NCBI GenBank assembly: GCA_026826555.1 | Contig: JAKSZT010053764.1 | Location: forward strand, 19,727,280 to 19,791,279 | Length of the DNA stretch: 64,000 bases | Direction of reading: 5' to 3' | DNA from: Tolypeutes matacus | Taxonomy: Eukaryota; Chordata; Mammalia; Cingulata; Chlamyphoridae | Shown here: one piece after another, positions 10,307 through 19,895 of the stretch | Layout of the letters: the number at the start of each line of letters is the position of its first letter | Numbering within the stretch: position 1 is the first letter of the stretch | Program-made: the position numbers and the translations under genes | The notes under the pieces: model-generated | Databases searched by the model: none | Told to the model about the DNA's origin: nothing | The model's input: the letters and a program-made list of their open reading frames with translations, nothing else

Positions 10307-10924
10307 ATTGAAATAAAAGGACATGAGTTGTGAGACTTTTCCCATTCTGCTGTTATACCCAGTCCTGCCAATGTGTTTTATCAATTTGCTGGTCAATATC
10401 TCTGTGCTTCCTGCCCTGCCACTTACATCTCTTGAGGAGTTACACTGCTGGTCAAAGGGAATGACTTCCACAAATGAAGGAGAACTCTTCTTAGGGCAAA
10501 GAATGTGCGAGGGAACAGGAATTAAGTACAAGAAAACAGGAGGTAGCTCTTTGGGATTATACCTTTTTTTACATTCTTCATAGATGAAAAATAACATTAT
10601 GTTGTTTCCAGAGTTCCTTTTAATAGGAAATGAATTTATTTTGCAATTTACAGACTATGAAAGATCCTTTCTGAATTTTTCTTAAAGTTGCATGTTTAAT
10701 TCACTAACCCGGAACACCTGTATTTTATTTACCCTTTATTTTTCTAGTGTGGACAGACCCTTGAGACTACCCTGGTTTGGTCTCACCAAAGAATGAAAGA
10801 AATATGTATGTCATCAGTGAGGACTCCCAAGGAGCCCTCCTCAAGGTCAATTACAGCAGCAGGACCAGGGAGCCTCAGGGATGAACCATCAGGACACATG
10901 AAGCATAACACCAGCCATTGATGA
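10307..10924. other. intergenic, nothing recognised
   Basis: About 620 bp between the pseudogene and a MIR. The minus-strand frame 10145-10597 mixes the retrocopy leader with this flank and is not a gene. Confidence 0.4.
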
Positions 10925-11029
10925 GCATGTGCCAGTCTTGTGTGTTTCCTATTTCAACTCATGGAATCCTTACAAATTATGAGACCCCTTTGTTCGGTGA
11001 GAAAGATGAGGCTCAACTATACCCATTAA

Positions 11030-11782
11030 ATATACATCCCAGAGACTTAAATCTTCGCTCTATTCATATACCAATTGAGCCCTGAATCTCAGCAGAGTTG
11101 CAGCCAATACCTGCTCTCCAGTTCATCATACTCACCCAGGACAACTAAAAAAATGATGTTGATGGACAACACCCATCCCAAAAAGCAGAGAACATCTAAA
11201 ACTGCAGGCAAGACAGTTCCATCTGTCTGCCCCGTGGGATCTAAGCCCCCTCTCAATCAGAAGCAGCGTGGACATCACCATCCCAAAATCCTTAAGATTG
11301 AAGATTGGACAAATATAAGGGGAGAATGCAGCCATGGACCAAAGTAGAGTTATTATTATTCTAGTAATGAAAGAACTTCTAACACTGATATAAAGACAGT
11401 GGTCACCAGATGTTCTGAAAGGAGGGAGAGGGAAGAATAGGTGTAACATGGGGTATTTTGGGGACATTGGAATTGTTCTGCATGATATTGCAATGACAGA
11501 TATAGGCCATTATACATTTTGTCAAAACCTATAAAAATGTGCAGTGCAAAGTGTAAACCATAATGTAAACTATAGACCACGGTTAGTAGCAATGCTTCAA
11601 TATGTATTCATCAATTGTAATAAATGTATCACATTTGTTAGTGGGGAAAATGTGACAGGGGAAGGGGGTGGGGCATATGAGAAGTCCCTATATTTTTTAT
11701 GTAACTTTTATGTAATCTAAAACTTCTTTAAAAATAAAGAAAAAAATAAAATTAAGATGAAGAAATATGAAAAAAAAAAAAA
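11030..11782 (+). mobile_element. 5'-truncated L1 3' end, copy 1
   Basis: This is the xenarthran-type L1 3' region, with 'cccaggacaactaa', 'gatctaagccccctctcaatcagaagc', 'gtggggcatatgagaa' and 'ttatgtaatctaa' blocks and an A-rich tail ending near 11782. CCATTAA at 11023-11029 and 11784-11790 is a candidate 7-bp target duplication. Copies 2 and 3 at 13-15.7 kb align with it block by block. Only the 3' region inserted, so it is not autonomous. Confidence 0.8.
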
Positions 11783-11790
11783 GCCATTAA

Positions 11791-11826
11791 GAAAGAAAGA
11801 AAGGGAGGGAGGGAGGGGGAAGGAAG
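11791..11826. repeat. (GAAA)n/(GGGA)n purine tract
   Basis: A short pure purine microsatellite follows the L1 tail directly. It probably grew from the A-rich 3' end of copy 1. Confidence 0.85.
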
Positions 11827-11945
11827 ATAAGTTTCAGAGCATTAAGGCAATGTGCCTGAATGCACACATTAAATAAGAGGCAGAGCCAAAATTTGAACCC
11901 AGGTCCATGCAACTCTTAATCTTCTCCCCTAACTGCTGTTTTATA

Positions 11946-12351
11946 TTGGCTCCTCTTCTCACCAATTAAAGGGTGACATATAAAAATAAACCTTTAACTT
12001 TCCAGTCTAAAATAATTTTGTCTAAATATATTGTTGTCAGTGGGTTTCTGAAATTCATCAGTGCAGCCTAGTCCTGGGGGGGTCTGCACACCACCGCCCA
12101 GAGTCTCCCGTTTCTCTCCATTTTAGCCTTCATCACCATTCTACCCTTGCCCAGGAGTTAGTCCTCCTGAGTCTTATTTTAACTAGAATCTAGCCATCAA
12201 TTAATCCCTAAAATATATTAATAATTCATATTAAATTAATAACACTGATTTTTATTGAACAGTTATTAATAGTTAATACTTAATCAAATTGTACATGGTA
12301 GTTGAAGTGACAGATTGGGTAGGAACCTGAAGTCATGGTTTCTCTAAATGA
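11946..12351. other. intergenic, nothing recognised
   Basis: A/T-rich stretch of about 400 bp with no feature I can support. A TTAATA-rich patch lies at 12,215-12,290. Confidence 0.4.
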
Positions 12352-12564
12352 CTGTTTCTCAACTGGTGGTGATTTGGGCTCCCAGGAGACATTTGGCAAT
12401 ATCTGCAGACATTTTGGGTTGTCACATCTGAGGAGGGAGTACTACTGGCATCTAGTGGATAGAGATCAGCGATGCTAAATTATCCCACAAAGTACAAGAC
12501 AGCAACCCACAACAAAGAATTATCTGGCCCCAAATGTCAGTAGTGCCAAGGTGAGAAACCCTGG
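12352..12564 (+). repeat. MER5A-like hAT DNA transposon
   Basis: It is nearly full length by block order: 'tttctcaactggtggtgattt', 'aggagacatttggcaatatctg', 'actggcatctagtgg', 'caacaaagaattatctggcccc', 'gtgagaaaccctgg'. The ends are the inverted repeats of the Charlie group (CAG..TTCTCAAC / GAGAAACCCTG). It is a non-autonomous relic without a transposase. Confidence 0.85.
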
Positions 12565-12754
12565 TCTAATTAAACCGCAGAGGTTGCCACTTTCCACACC
12601 TAGATGTAAAATCAGTCCTGAGACAACCAGATGCATGATTCACCTGCTTTATTTGCCTCTTGAGCAGAATAATGTTGAGCTTCCAACCTTCTTGTATTTG
12701 TTTCTTGAATAAGGGGCAGACTGTGGGAACCTATCCTCAGAAAGAAGGTGAGAG
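12565..12754. other. short intergenic spacer
   Basis: No feature is seen between the MER5A relic and the MaLR LTR. Confidence 0.4.
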
Positions 12755-13052
12755 AGTTTTGGTTTGCCAGGGCTGCTATGACAAACATCATACAGTGGAT
12801 TGGTCTAAACAAGAATTTATTGCCTAATGGTTTTGGAGGTTAGAAGTCCAAAATCAGGCCATGTTTTCTTCCAGAGTCCATTGCATTCTGGTGCTGACTT
12901 GCCTTAATCTTGGGTTTCCTTGGCTTTCACCTCTGCCTCACTTATATGGCTTCTCCCTCTGGCTTCTATGTCTCTTGCTCAGTTGCCTGTGTCTCTGTCT
13001 AGATTTCCTCTCCTGATAAGGACTTCAGTCATATGTATTAAGACCTAATCTG

Positions 13053-14258
13053 TACCATCCCCCTGGCATGGGACATGATTCCTGGGGATGAGCCTCCCTG
13101 GTGTTGAGAGAGTACTACCAAGCACCAACTAGCAATGCAACTGAAAAAAGACCTTGACCAACAAAGTGTAAAGACAAATGAGTTTATATGGCTAAGAGAC
13201 TTCAAAGTGAGTCGGGAGGGCATTCCAGAGGTTAAGCTTATGCATGTCTCAGCAGAAGCTCATTGACTGCCACAGTAACTATTGCCTCAAATAGCAGGGA
13301 TCCTGAGGGCTCTGGAGACATCCAGACACTATAGGCAGGGCTGACAGCTCAGGAGTTTGGCACCATGCCACTGGACCCTACTTGTGAGTTTATGTTCCCC
13401 AGTGTGACAGAGTTGGACTCAGCTGTGGTTTCCCTACACATGGCTCTTCTGCCCCTTCTATAGTTAGTATTAGATACGTTTAAGTCCAAGAGACTTAAAT
13501 CTTTGGGCTTCCCACGTGCCAGTTGGGCGCTGAATCTCAACAGCTTTGCAACACATACTCTCAGTTCATTGGACTCACCCAGGACAACTAACAGGGAAAT
13601 GATGATGGACAACAACCATCCCAAGGAACAGAGAGAGTCTACAACTGCAAGCAAGATAGTTCCATCCCTCTGCCCCATGGGCTCTAAGCCCCCTCTCAAT
13701 TAGAAGCGGGGTGGGCATCACCATCTCTGAATTCTCAGGATTGGAGAAATGAACAACGGACTAGAGTAGACTTACTATTATTCTACTATATACTTATTGT
13801 TATTTTAGCAATGGAAGAACTTTTGTCATTGATGTGGAGGCAGTGGCCACTGGAGGTTCTGAGGGAAGGGAGAGGAAAAAACAAGTTTAATATGTGGACA
13901 TCTTCGGGACATTGGAATTGTACTGAATGATGTTGCAAGGACAGATTTATATCTTGTCATAACTTACAAAATTGTGCGGGAGAGAGTTTAAACTATAATG
14001 TAAACTATAATCCACACTTAGTGGCAATGCTCCAATATGTGTTCATCAATTGTAACAAATGTGCCACACTAATGAAGGATGTTGTTAATGAGGGAAAGTA
14101 TGGGAGCGGTAGGGAGTGGGGCATATGGGAATCCCCTACATTTGTTATGTAACAGTTATGTAATCTAACTATCTTTTTAAATATATAAAAAAATATATTA
14201 AAAAATAAGTGAATACAAGCTCCTGATTATAGGTGTGAAACAAACAAACAAAAACCCT
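13053..14258 (+). mobile_element. 5'-truncated L1 3' end, copy 2, with second A-rich tail
   Basis: It starts within the L1 3' UTR ('cccctggcatgggacatgat') and runs through the blocks shared with copies 1 and 3 to 'gtaatctaactatctttttaaa' and an A-rich tail ending near 14208. About 30 further bases and a second tract (acaaacaaacaaaaa, 14239-14254) follow. Imperfect target duplications are CCTAATCTG at 13044-13052 and CCTACTCTG at 14259-14267. The extra segment may be a 3' transduction. Confidence 0.75.
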
Positions 14259-14325
14259 CCTACTCTGATCCTCAGAGAGCCTATTCAGCAATGAGTCCAC
14301 ACCTTAACTAATAATAACATCTTCA

Positions 14326-15656
14326 GGAGACATCCAGACACTATAGGCAGGTAAGACAGCTCAGGAGTTTGGTACACTGCCAATGGGCCCTACTTGCGAA
14401 TTTATGCTCCCCAGTGTGACAGAATTGGACTCAGTTGTGGTTTCCCTACACATGGCTCTTCTGCCCCTTCTATTTGAACCTATAGTTAGTGCTAAAGTTG
14501 GTAGGTATATGTCCAAGAGACTTAAATCTTTGGGCTGTCCATGTGCCAGCTGGGCCCTGAATCTCAACAGAGTTGCAACACCTACTCTCCAGTTCATTGG
14601 ACTCACCCAGGACAACTAACAAGGAGATGATGATCGACAACGACCATCCCAAGGAACAGAGTCTGCAACTGCAAGCAAGATAGTCCCATCCCTCTGCCCC
14701 ATGGGATTTATGCCTCCTCTCAATTAGAGGCGGAGTGGGCATCACTGCTGAGACCAGCTCAGCTGAACAGGACCTAAAGTAAAGGGGACACGAGGCTAAA
14801 AGAAAGTTGAAGAAACAAAAGAGACAGGAATAGCAGGGGTCAGGTGGACCATGAGGAACATGTTGCAACCTCAGGCACCTGGACAGAATTCAGATTTATT
14901 TTTATATGCACGATACAGATAATGGTGCAGCAGTTTTGTACAGGAAGTTCCTGCCTGAGCATAGTTTGGGCCCTTGAGCCCATTAGATAACAGACAAGGG
15001 AGTACAAAGACTTTTACAGAAATTCTAACCTATACGGAATTCTGAGACTTCTCCGGCTTGTCCTAGTTTCGTACTTTTTAGCAGCTATGCCAGCTCACTT
15101 GCTGATCTGTGACCTTGTGGACTGTTGTTAACAGTTCCAGGGGCCCTACTTTGTAGGGGCTCCCAACACATCACCATTCCAGAATCCTCAGGGTTGGGGA
15201 ATGAATGATGGACTAGAGTAGACTTACTGCTATTCTAGTATGGACATGTGATTCTAACAATGGAGGAATTTTTATCATTGATGTGGAGGCAGTGGCCACT
15301 GGAGGTTCTGAGGGGAGAGGGAAAAAAATATGGGAACATTTTCAGGACTTGGGAATTGTCCTGAATGGCGTTGCAATGACAGATACAGGCCATTATATAT
15401 CTTGACATAACTTACAAAATTGTGTGGGAGAGAGTGTAAACTACAATGTGAACTATAATCCATGCTTAGTGGCAATGCTCAAAGATGTGTTCATCAATTG
15501 TAACAAATGTACCACACTAATGAAGGATGTTGTTAATGTGGGAAAGTGTGGGAGGGGTTGGGAGCGGGGCATATGGGAATCCCTTGTATTTTTTATGTAA
15601 CATTTATGTCATCTAAGTATCTTTTTTGAAAAATAAAGTATATTAAAAGTAATAAT
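14326..15656 (+). mobile_element. 5'-truncated L1 3' end, copy 3, split by an ERVK-like LTR
   Basis: The perfect 16-bp target duplication AATAATAACATCTTCA lies at 14310-14325 and 15657-15672. The L1 sequence matches copy 2 from 'ggagacatccagacactata' onward and ends in an A-rich tail near 15,650. A 423-bp LTR plus a duplicated CATCAC interrupts it at 14746-15168. Without the LTR the L1 segment is about 900 bp. Confidence 0.85.
14746..15168 (-). mobile_element. ERVK-like solo LTR with 6-bp TSD
   Basis: The 423-bp element reads TGTTGGGAGCC... to ...TCTCAGCA on the minus strand, with TG/CA ends. CATCAC at 14740-14745 and 15169-15174 is an exact 6-bp target duplication, the length usual for class II (ERVK) integrases. 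A TATAAAAATAAA block at 14906-14895 supplies both TATA-like and polyadenylation-like motifs, followed by a pyrimidine-rich stretch ('gtctcttttgtttcttc'). No retroviral coding region is attached, so it arose by LTR-LTR recombination. The surrounding L1 reads continuously across the site. Confidence 0.88.
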
Positions 15657-15764
15657 AATAATAACATCTTCAAAGGTCCTATTTCCAAATTGGATCGTGC
15701 CCGCAGAAATGTGGATCAAGACTTGAATATGTCTTTTGTGGGAGACGTGATCCAATCCCCAACA

Positions 15765-16839
15765 GCGGGTGATGGCCCAACAAACCTGGAGGCAGCTGGT
15801 CTCTACCAGGAGGGTAGGTCATAGGGTAGGTCAGCGTAGCTGGCTGAGTGAGTGAGCCACACAGGAGCACTGCATCAATGACTTCCATGTCCAGGGGTGC
15901 AGAGGCCAAGCTGTGAGAGGGAGGAGAAGGGATGCAGATACCAGTGTCCTCAAGCGTGGGCCCGAGGGAGGGACTTCTGGCCTCAACCTGTTCTTAAGCA
16001 CCTCCACTGTACCTGGTCCCAAATCAGACTCTGGAGTCGGCAATGAATCTTGAAACTTGGTATGTTAACAGGCTGATGTGATTTTTGCTGCTTAGCTGTT
16101 TTCTTTTATTACTAAGAGGAGAAAAGTTTTACCCTTCACTCTTTTTTGTCCTGGGAACCCTATTTTTTGTGATTTTCTGAGAAAACTTGACTCACAGTGG
16201 TATCTTCATTTAGTATTCTCCAATCTCCTCTGGGGGCTCCTTGAAGACAGAGTCTATCTTTCTCATCAGGTGAGCACCTGATACATAGTGGATGTTCAAA
16301 ATATATTCATGGGAGTAAAGGATTTTCTAAGATGCAAGTAACAATTCAAAAGCCTCCAATATTTTTAGTATTTAATAGTCTCTCTCTTAAAAGCCATGGG
16401 TCCATATTCATAAGATATCAGTTATCTTACTTAGGCCAGCTTATTGTAGTAACGTACGTATGGCACCAGGGTCCATTTGAGTTAACATACGCTTACTGAA
16501 TGCACACTAGCCAGTGTGCTAGGTGCTATAAAGGATGTGCAGATAAATAAATCATGGTTCTGCATCAAGGAAATTAAATTCAGTGGAAAAAACAATTTGC
16601 AAAGAGCTAACTCATCCAAAGATGTTATGACACATGCTAAAATGGAGGTTCAAGCAAAGATTTATAGCAGCACAGAGGAGAGAACATGTAAAGAATTTTG
16701 ATGTAACAAGGAAAGTGTTGTGGATTAGGTGGCTTCTTGGTACTGCAAGTTGGGTGGAGATGGATTGGGGGCCACATAAGCTACTGCTTCCCAGGACTGG
16801 GTAGGCTCCACACTGTGTCTTGTAGGCATGAAAACTGTG
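15765..16839. other. intergenic with one L2 tail
   Basis: Positions 16225-16310 resemble an L2 3' end ('gggggctccttgaagacagagtct', 'cacctgatacatagtgg'). The rest, including 15,770-16,050 with repeated GGTAGGTCA words, is unassigned. No gene is supported. Confidence 0.45.
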
Positions 16840-17400
16840 TCATTTTTAAAAAAACGTTTTAATGTAAATATATGGTATAGACAGAAAAGCACACAACTTG
16901 CAGGTACACAGCTCAATGGACTATCACAAAATGAGCACAACATGTAAATACCACCTGGATTAAGAAATGTAGAGCATCCCCTGCTCCCCAGAAGCCTCCT
17001 CATGCTGCCCACCCAACATTACGCACCCCCTGCTCCCTAAAGTTCATCACTCTCCTGATTCTACCATCATGGAGTAGTTTTCCCTGGTGTTGAATTTTAT
17101 AAAAATGGAATCTTATACTATGTTTTCTCTGTGTATAACTTCTTTTGCTCAAAATTACTTTTATGAGAGTCATCCATTTTGTTCCATTTAGCTGTAGTTT
17201 GTTCATTTCCACTGCTGTATAGTATTCCTTGGTATTAATATACCACAATTTATTTACTCATTCCTTAAAATTATATTCCTAGATGCAGATTAATTCCATG
17301 AACCTTTTGAAGACTGAATGTACATGACTGTCCTCATCTATTCTTAGAAATGAAATATTTGTGCCCAAGGTGGTAACTGAGGGATGGATGAGATGATTCC
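16840..17400 (-). repeat. old L1 (L1M-type) 3' UTR fragment
   Basis: Reversed L1 blocks are visible: 'gtaaatatatggtatagacagaaaagcac', 'actcctgattctaccatcatgg', 'ttgaattttataaaaatggaatc', 'cttttgctcaaaattac', 'ttccactgctgtatagtattcc' and 'ataccacaatttatttactcatt'. It is heavily diverged, so the element is ancient and inactive. Confidence 0.75.
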
Positions 17401-17443
17401 ATGATAAAACGAGATGTACCGGTGAGATTAACATGCTATGAAG

Positions 17444-18068
17444 TGGAGCAGGTATAGTTCAGTGGTTGAGCTCACGCTTCATGTGTATGAGGTTCTGTGG
17501 CTGTCTAGCAATTTGATGTAATTATGAATTCCAAAAATATAATTGGATCATGCCTGTAAACTGGTCTGTTAATCTGGGCATGATTAAGTTATGATTAGGG
17601 CATTGACTGGGCCACGTCAGTAGGGCATTGAGCCCCACCCCTTGGTGGGTGGGGAATCAAATATAAAAGGCATGGCAAGAACAGAGTTGAAGCAGTATTT
17701 TGAGAAGCAGTTTTGATACTGGAAAGAAGGCCCCAGGAGAAGAGAAGCAAGCCGTTCGCCTGATCGTCTACAGCTGAGCTTGTGGAGGAAACAGGAGCTA
17801 AGCCCGGAGAGAAATGCAGCCCCAGGAAGAGAGGAACCCCAGAAACCTGAACCCTGGCAAACGCCGACAGCTGTCTTGCTCTAACACGTGGCAATGGACT
17901 GTGGTGAGAGAAGAAACTTAATGCTTTATGGCCTGGTATCTGTGGACTTCTACCCCAAATAAATGCCCTTATGAGACCAACCCATTTTTGGTATTTCACA
18001 TTAGCATCCCTTTGGCTGACTAATACAGGTTCCAAGTTCAATATCTGTTATTAAAAAAAAAAAAAAAA
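17444..18068 (+). mobile_element. tRNA-derived SINE split by an LTR
   Basis: The left part (17444-17495) holds a box-A-like 'tatagttcagtggttgagc'. The right part (18033-18068) resumes with box-B-like 'caagttcaatatc' and an A tail of 16 bases. GGTTC is duplicated across the LTR. The polymerase III promoter is separated by more than 500 bp, so this SINE copy cannot be transcribed as a unit. Loose TATGAA words near 17437 and 18072 may be its own target duplication. Confidence 0.75.
17496..18027 (+). mobile_element. solo LTR, lineage family copy B, with 5-bp TSD
   Basis: It begins TGTGGCTG and ends CTAATACA. GGTTC at 17491-17495 and 18028-18032 is an exact 5-bp target duplication. It shares 'aaactggtctgtt', 'gggcatgattaagttatgattagggc', 'gccacgtcagtagggc', 'aaataaatgccctta', 'tttttggtatttcaca' and 'cctttggctgactaata' with copy A. 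No internal sequence remains. The frame 17595-18041 is antisense to this LTR and is not a gene. Confidence 0.88.
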
Positions 18069-19479
18069 CGTTATGAAAACACAAAGCTTGCAAACGTGGG
18101 ACACATACTCAGAGCAGATGCCATCCCCATATCACCCGCTGGAACCTTAGAATGTGGATGTTAGTTTGGAGTAGTAGTGATTTCATGCTCCAACTTCAGC
18201 TTCCTTTTTAACCACAGACTTTAGCCAGGCTGAGCCTAGTTTGGTAAGACTTTCTGTGCAAGTTAAATCAGGTTTCATCCCTGATTTATTAGGATTTTGT
18301 CAAATTGCTAATACCATTACTTTACCTCCATCCATTTCATCAGTGGCAATTTAAGCTCAGTTGCCTTGAATCCGTCACAAACCATCCCAAAGGTTTATTT
18401 GGCCTTATATTTCTTAACACAATTTATAGCATTCAAATATTGAGTTTAGATTTCAGGATGGCATTCTTCAAGCCCCTTGGCTTTTTACTCATCATCCCCT
18501 GACATCTATCTTGGCAGTAAAAGTGCCACTGCTTTTACTTCTGTTCCATATGATCAGATTAAATCAGTTTTTCTTTCCCAGGCTTGTATTTCAGCAGTAC
18601 TCATCTGCATGTACTGCTCAAATTTCATTCCTCCTATAAAGCTTTGTGATAAACTCACCTCTTCAAATACATTTTCACCCAGATTATACCCCAATTTTAT
18701 CTTTTTTACCTTTCCAAATGCAGGATTTGTTTACATGAGTAAAGGATATTATAGTTTCCAAGCCAAAGATCAGGTCTCATGGACTTCCAAGCAGGCATGT
18801 GTTCATAGGGGCAAAGAGCTGAGATACTGTGGTCTAGTCTGGGAAAATCTCACTATATTATAATGGTCATTGTCCAGAATGTGTTACTCTAAAAAAAATT
18901 CAATTCCCAAACTCCAGCCTAAGGGCAGAGTTCCCAGGATTAACAGAGCCCTGGGCTGCTCTGTCCTGAGACCCATAGACTATTAGTCCCACAGAGGTTA
19001 GAGTGGGATAATCAGTCTAGCCCCACTTATTTAATAACCAGGGAATCTGAAATCTGTAGATATTGCACAGGGAAAACTTACTGTCCTAATAAGTTACCAG
19101 GAAAAGTCTATGATGTGCCCTGCAGGTATTTTAACATTGATCATTCCCTATGTCACAAAAAACCACTTTGTACCAACTTCAAGGAAAAAGAACAAAGGGA
19201 ACAGGTAAATTCAACTTTGCATTGAGACTCTACCTCTTCCTGCCTATTCAGGCAATATCTTCCTTCCCCTTTGAAACTGGGTCTAACACCACCTCCCTGG
19301 AAAATCATGGAGCATCAGTATAGTGGATAGGATATTGCAAAGCTCAGAAAATGGCAGCTAAACAATAATTTTGGAGAGCCAAGGAGCAACATGTGGGAAA
19401 AGGGCCTGGAAGTTGGGAGGTAGGAGTAGTTTGAGGACAAATCTGGAGACCAATGAAAACCACAAGCTGATTGGCACAG
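18069..19479. other. intergenic, nothing recognised
   Basis: This is 1.4 kb of single-copy-looking sequence. The frames 18305-18502 and 18477-18863 carry no domain and no splice context. No repeat family is confidently assigned. Confidence 0.45.
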
Positions 19480-19895
19480 TCTGCCGGTGCCTGTTACCAC
19501 AAATACCACACAATGGGTTAGCTAAAACAAAGGGAATTCATTGGCTCATGGTTTTGAGGCTAGAAGTTCAAAGTCATGATCTCGGCAAGGCTTGCCTTCT
19601 CCCTGAAGACTGTAGCATTCTGGAGCTGGGTCCCAGCAATCCTTGGGGTCTTTGGCTCGTATTTCTGCCTCCATCACATGGCAAGGTTCTCTCCTTTCTC
19701 CCTTCTGTAACTTCCAGGTTCTCTTTTAAGGCCTCCAGGAATCTGGTTTAGGCATACCCTGCTTCAGATGGCCACAGCTTAATGAAAAATGGCATCCTTG
19801 AAAGGTCCTATTTACAATGGGTTCACACTCACAAGAATGTGGATTCAGATGAAGAACGTGTTTGCTGGGGTACATAATTCGAGATACTACACCTG
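19480..19895 (-). mobile_element. MaLR-type LTR, minus strand
   Basis: Reversed LTR order is clear: 'gttaccacaaataccacaca', 'ggctcatggttttgaggct', 'agaagttcaaagtcatgatc', 'ccatcacatggcaaggttct', 'aaaggtcctatttacaatggg', 'ttcacactcacaagaatgtgg' and 'tgctggggtacataatt'. It is the least interrupted example of the MaLR type in the window and a useful template for the broken copy at 12.8-15.8 kb. Confidence 0.75.

Larger units (their letters stand above)
10925..11945 (+). repeat. MIR relic split by an L1 insertion
   Basis: Its left part (10925-11029) has 'atggaatccttacaaattatgagaccc' and 'gaaagatgaggctca'. The expected continuation, 'aggcagagccaaaatttgaacccaggtc' and 'ctcttaa', appears only at 11827-11945. 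The L1 3' end between them explains the gap, so the MIR is older than the L1. Confidence 0.65.
12755..15764 (-). mobile_element. MaLR-type LTR broken into three pieces by two L1s
   Basis: The pieces are 12755-13052 (reversed LTR 3' end, 'ccagggctgctatgacaaac' to 'aaggacttcagtcatatgtatt'), 14259-14325 ('gagtccacaccttaactaata') and 15657-15764 ('catcttcaaaggtcctatttcc' to 'gtgatccaatccccaaca'). Joined in order they give the same block sequence as the uninterrupted minus-strand LTRs at 6395-6795 and 19,480-19,895. The LTR is therefore the oldest layer here. Confidence 0.8.

Noticed and set aside
10145..10597. 150-codon minus-strand frame
   Set aside because: It reads out of frame through the ZC3H8 retrocopy leader and into flanking DNA; composition is driven by the CG repeat.
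13053..15656. Segmental tandem duplication of a 1.3-kb unit
   Set aside because: The two L1 copies have separate target duplications and MaLR sequence between them, so they are independent insertions.
17595..18041. 148-codon minus-strand frame
   Set aside because: It is antisense to the solo LTR copy B.
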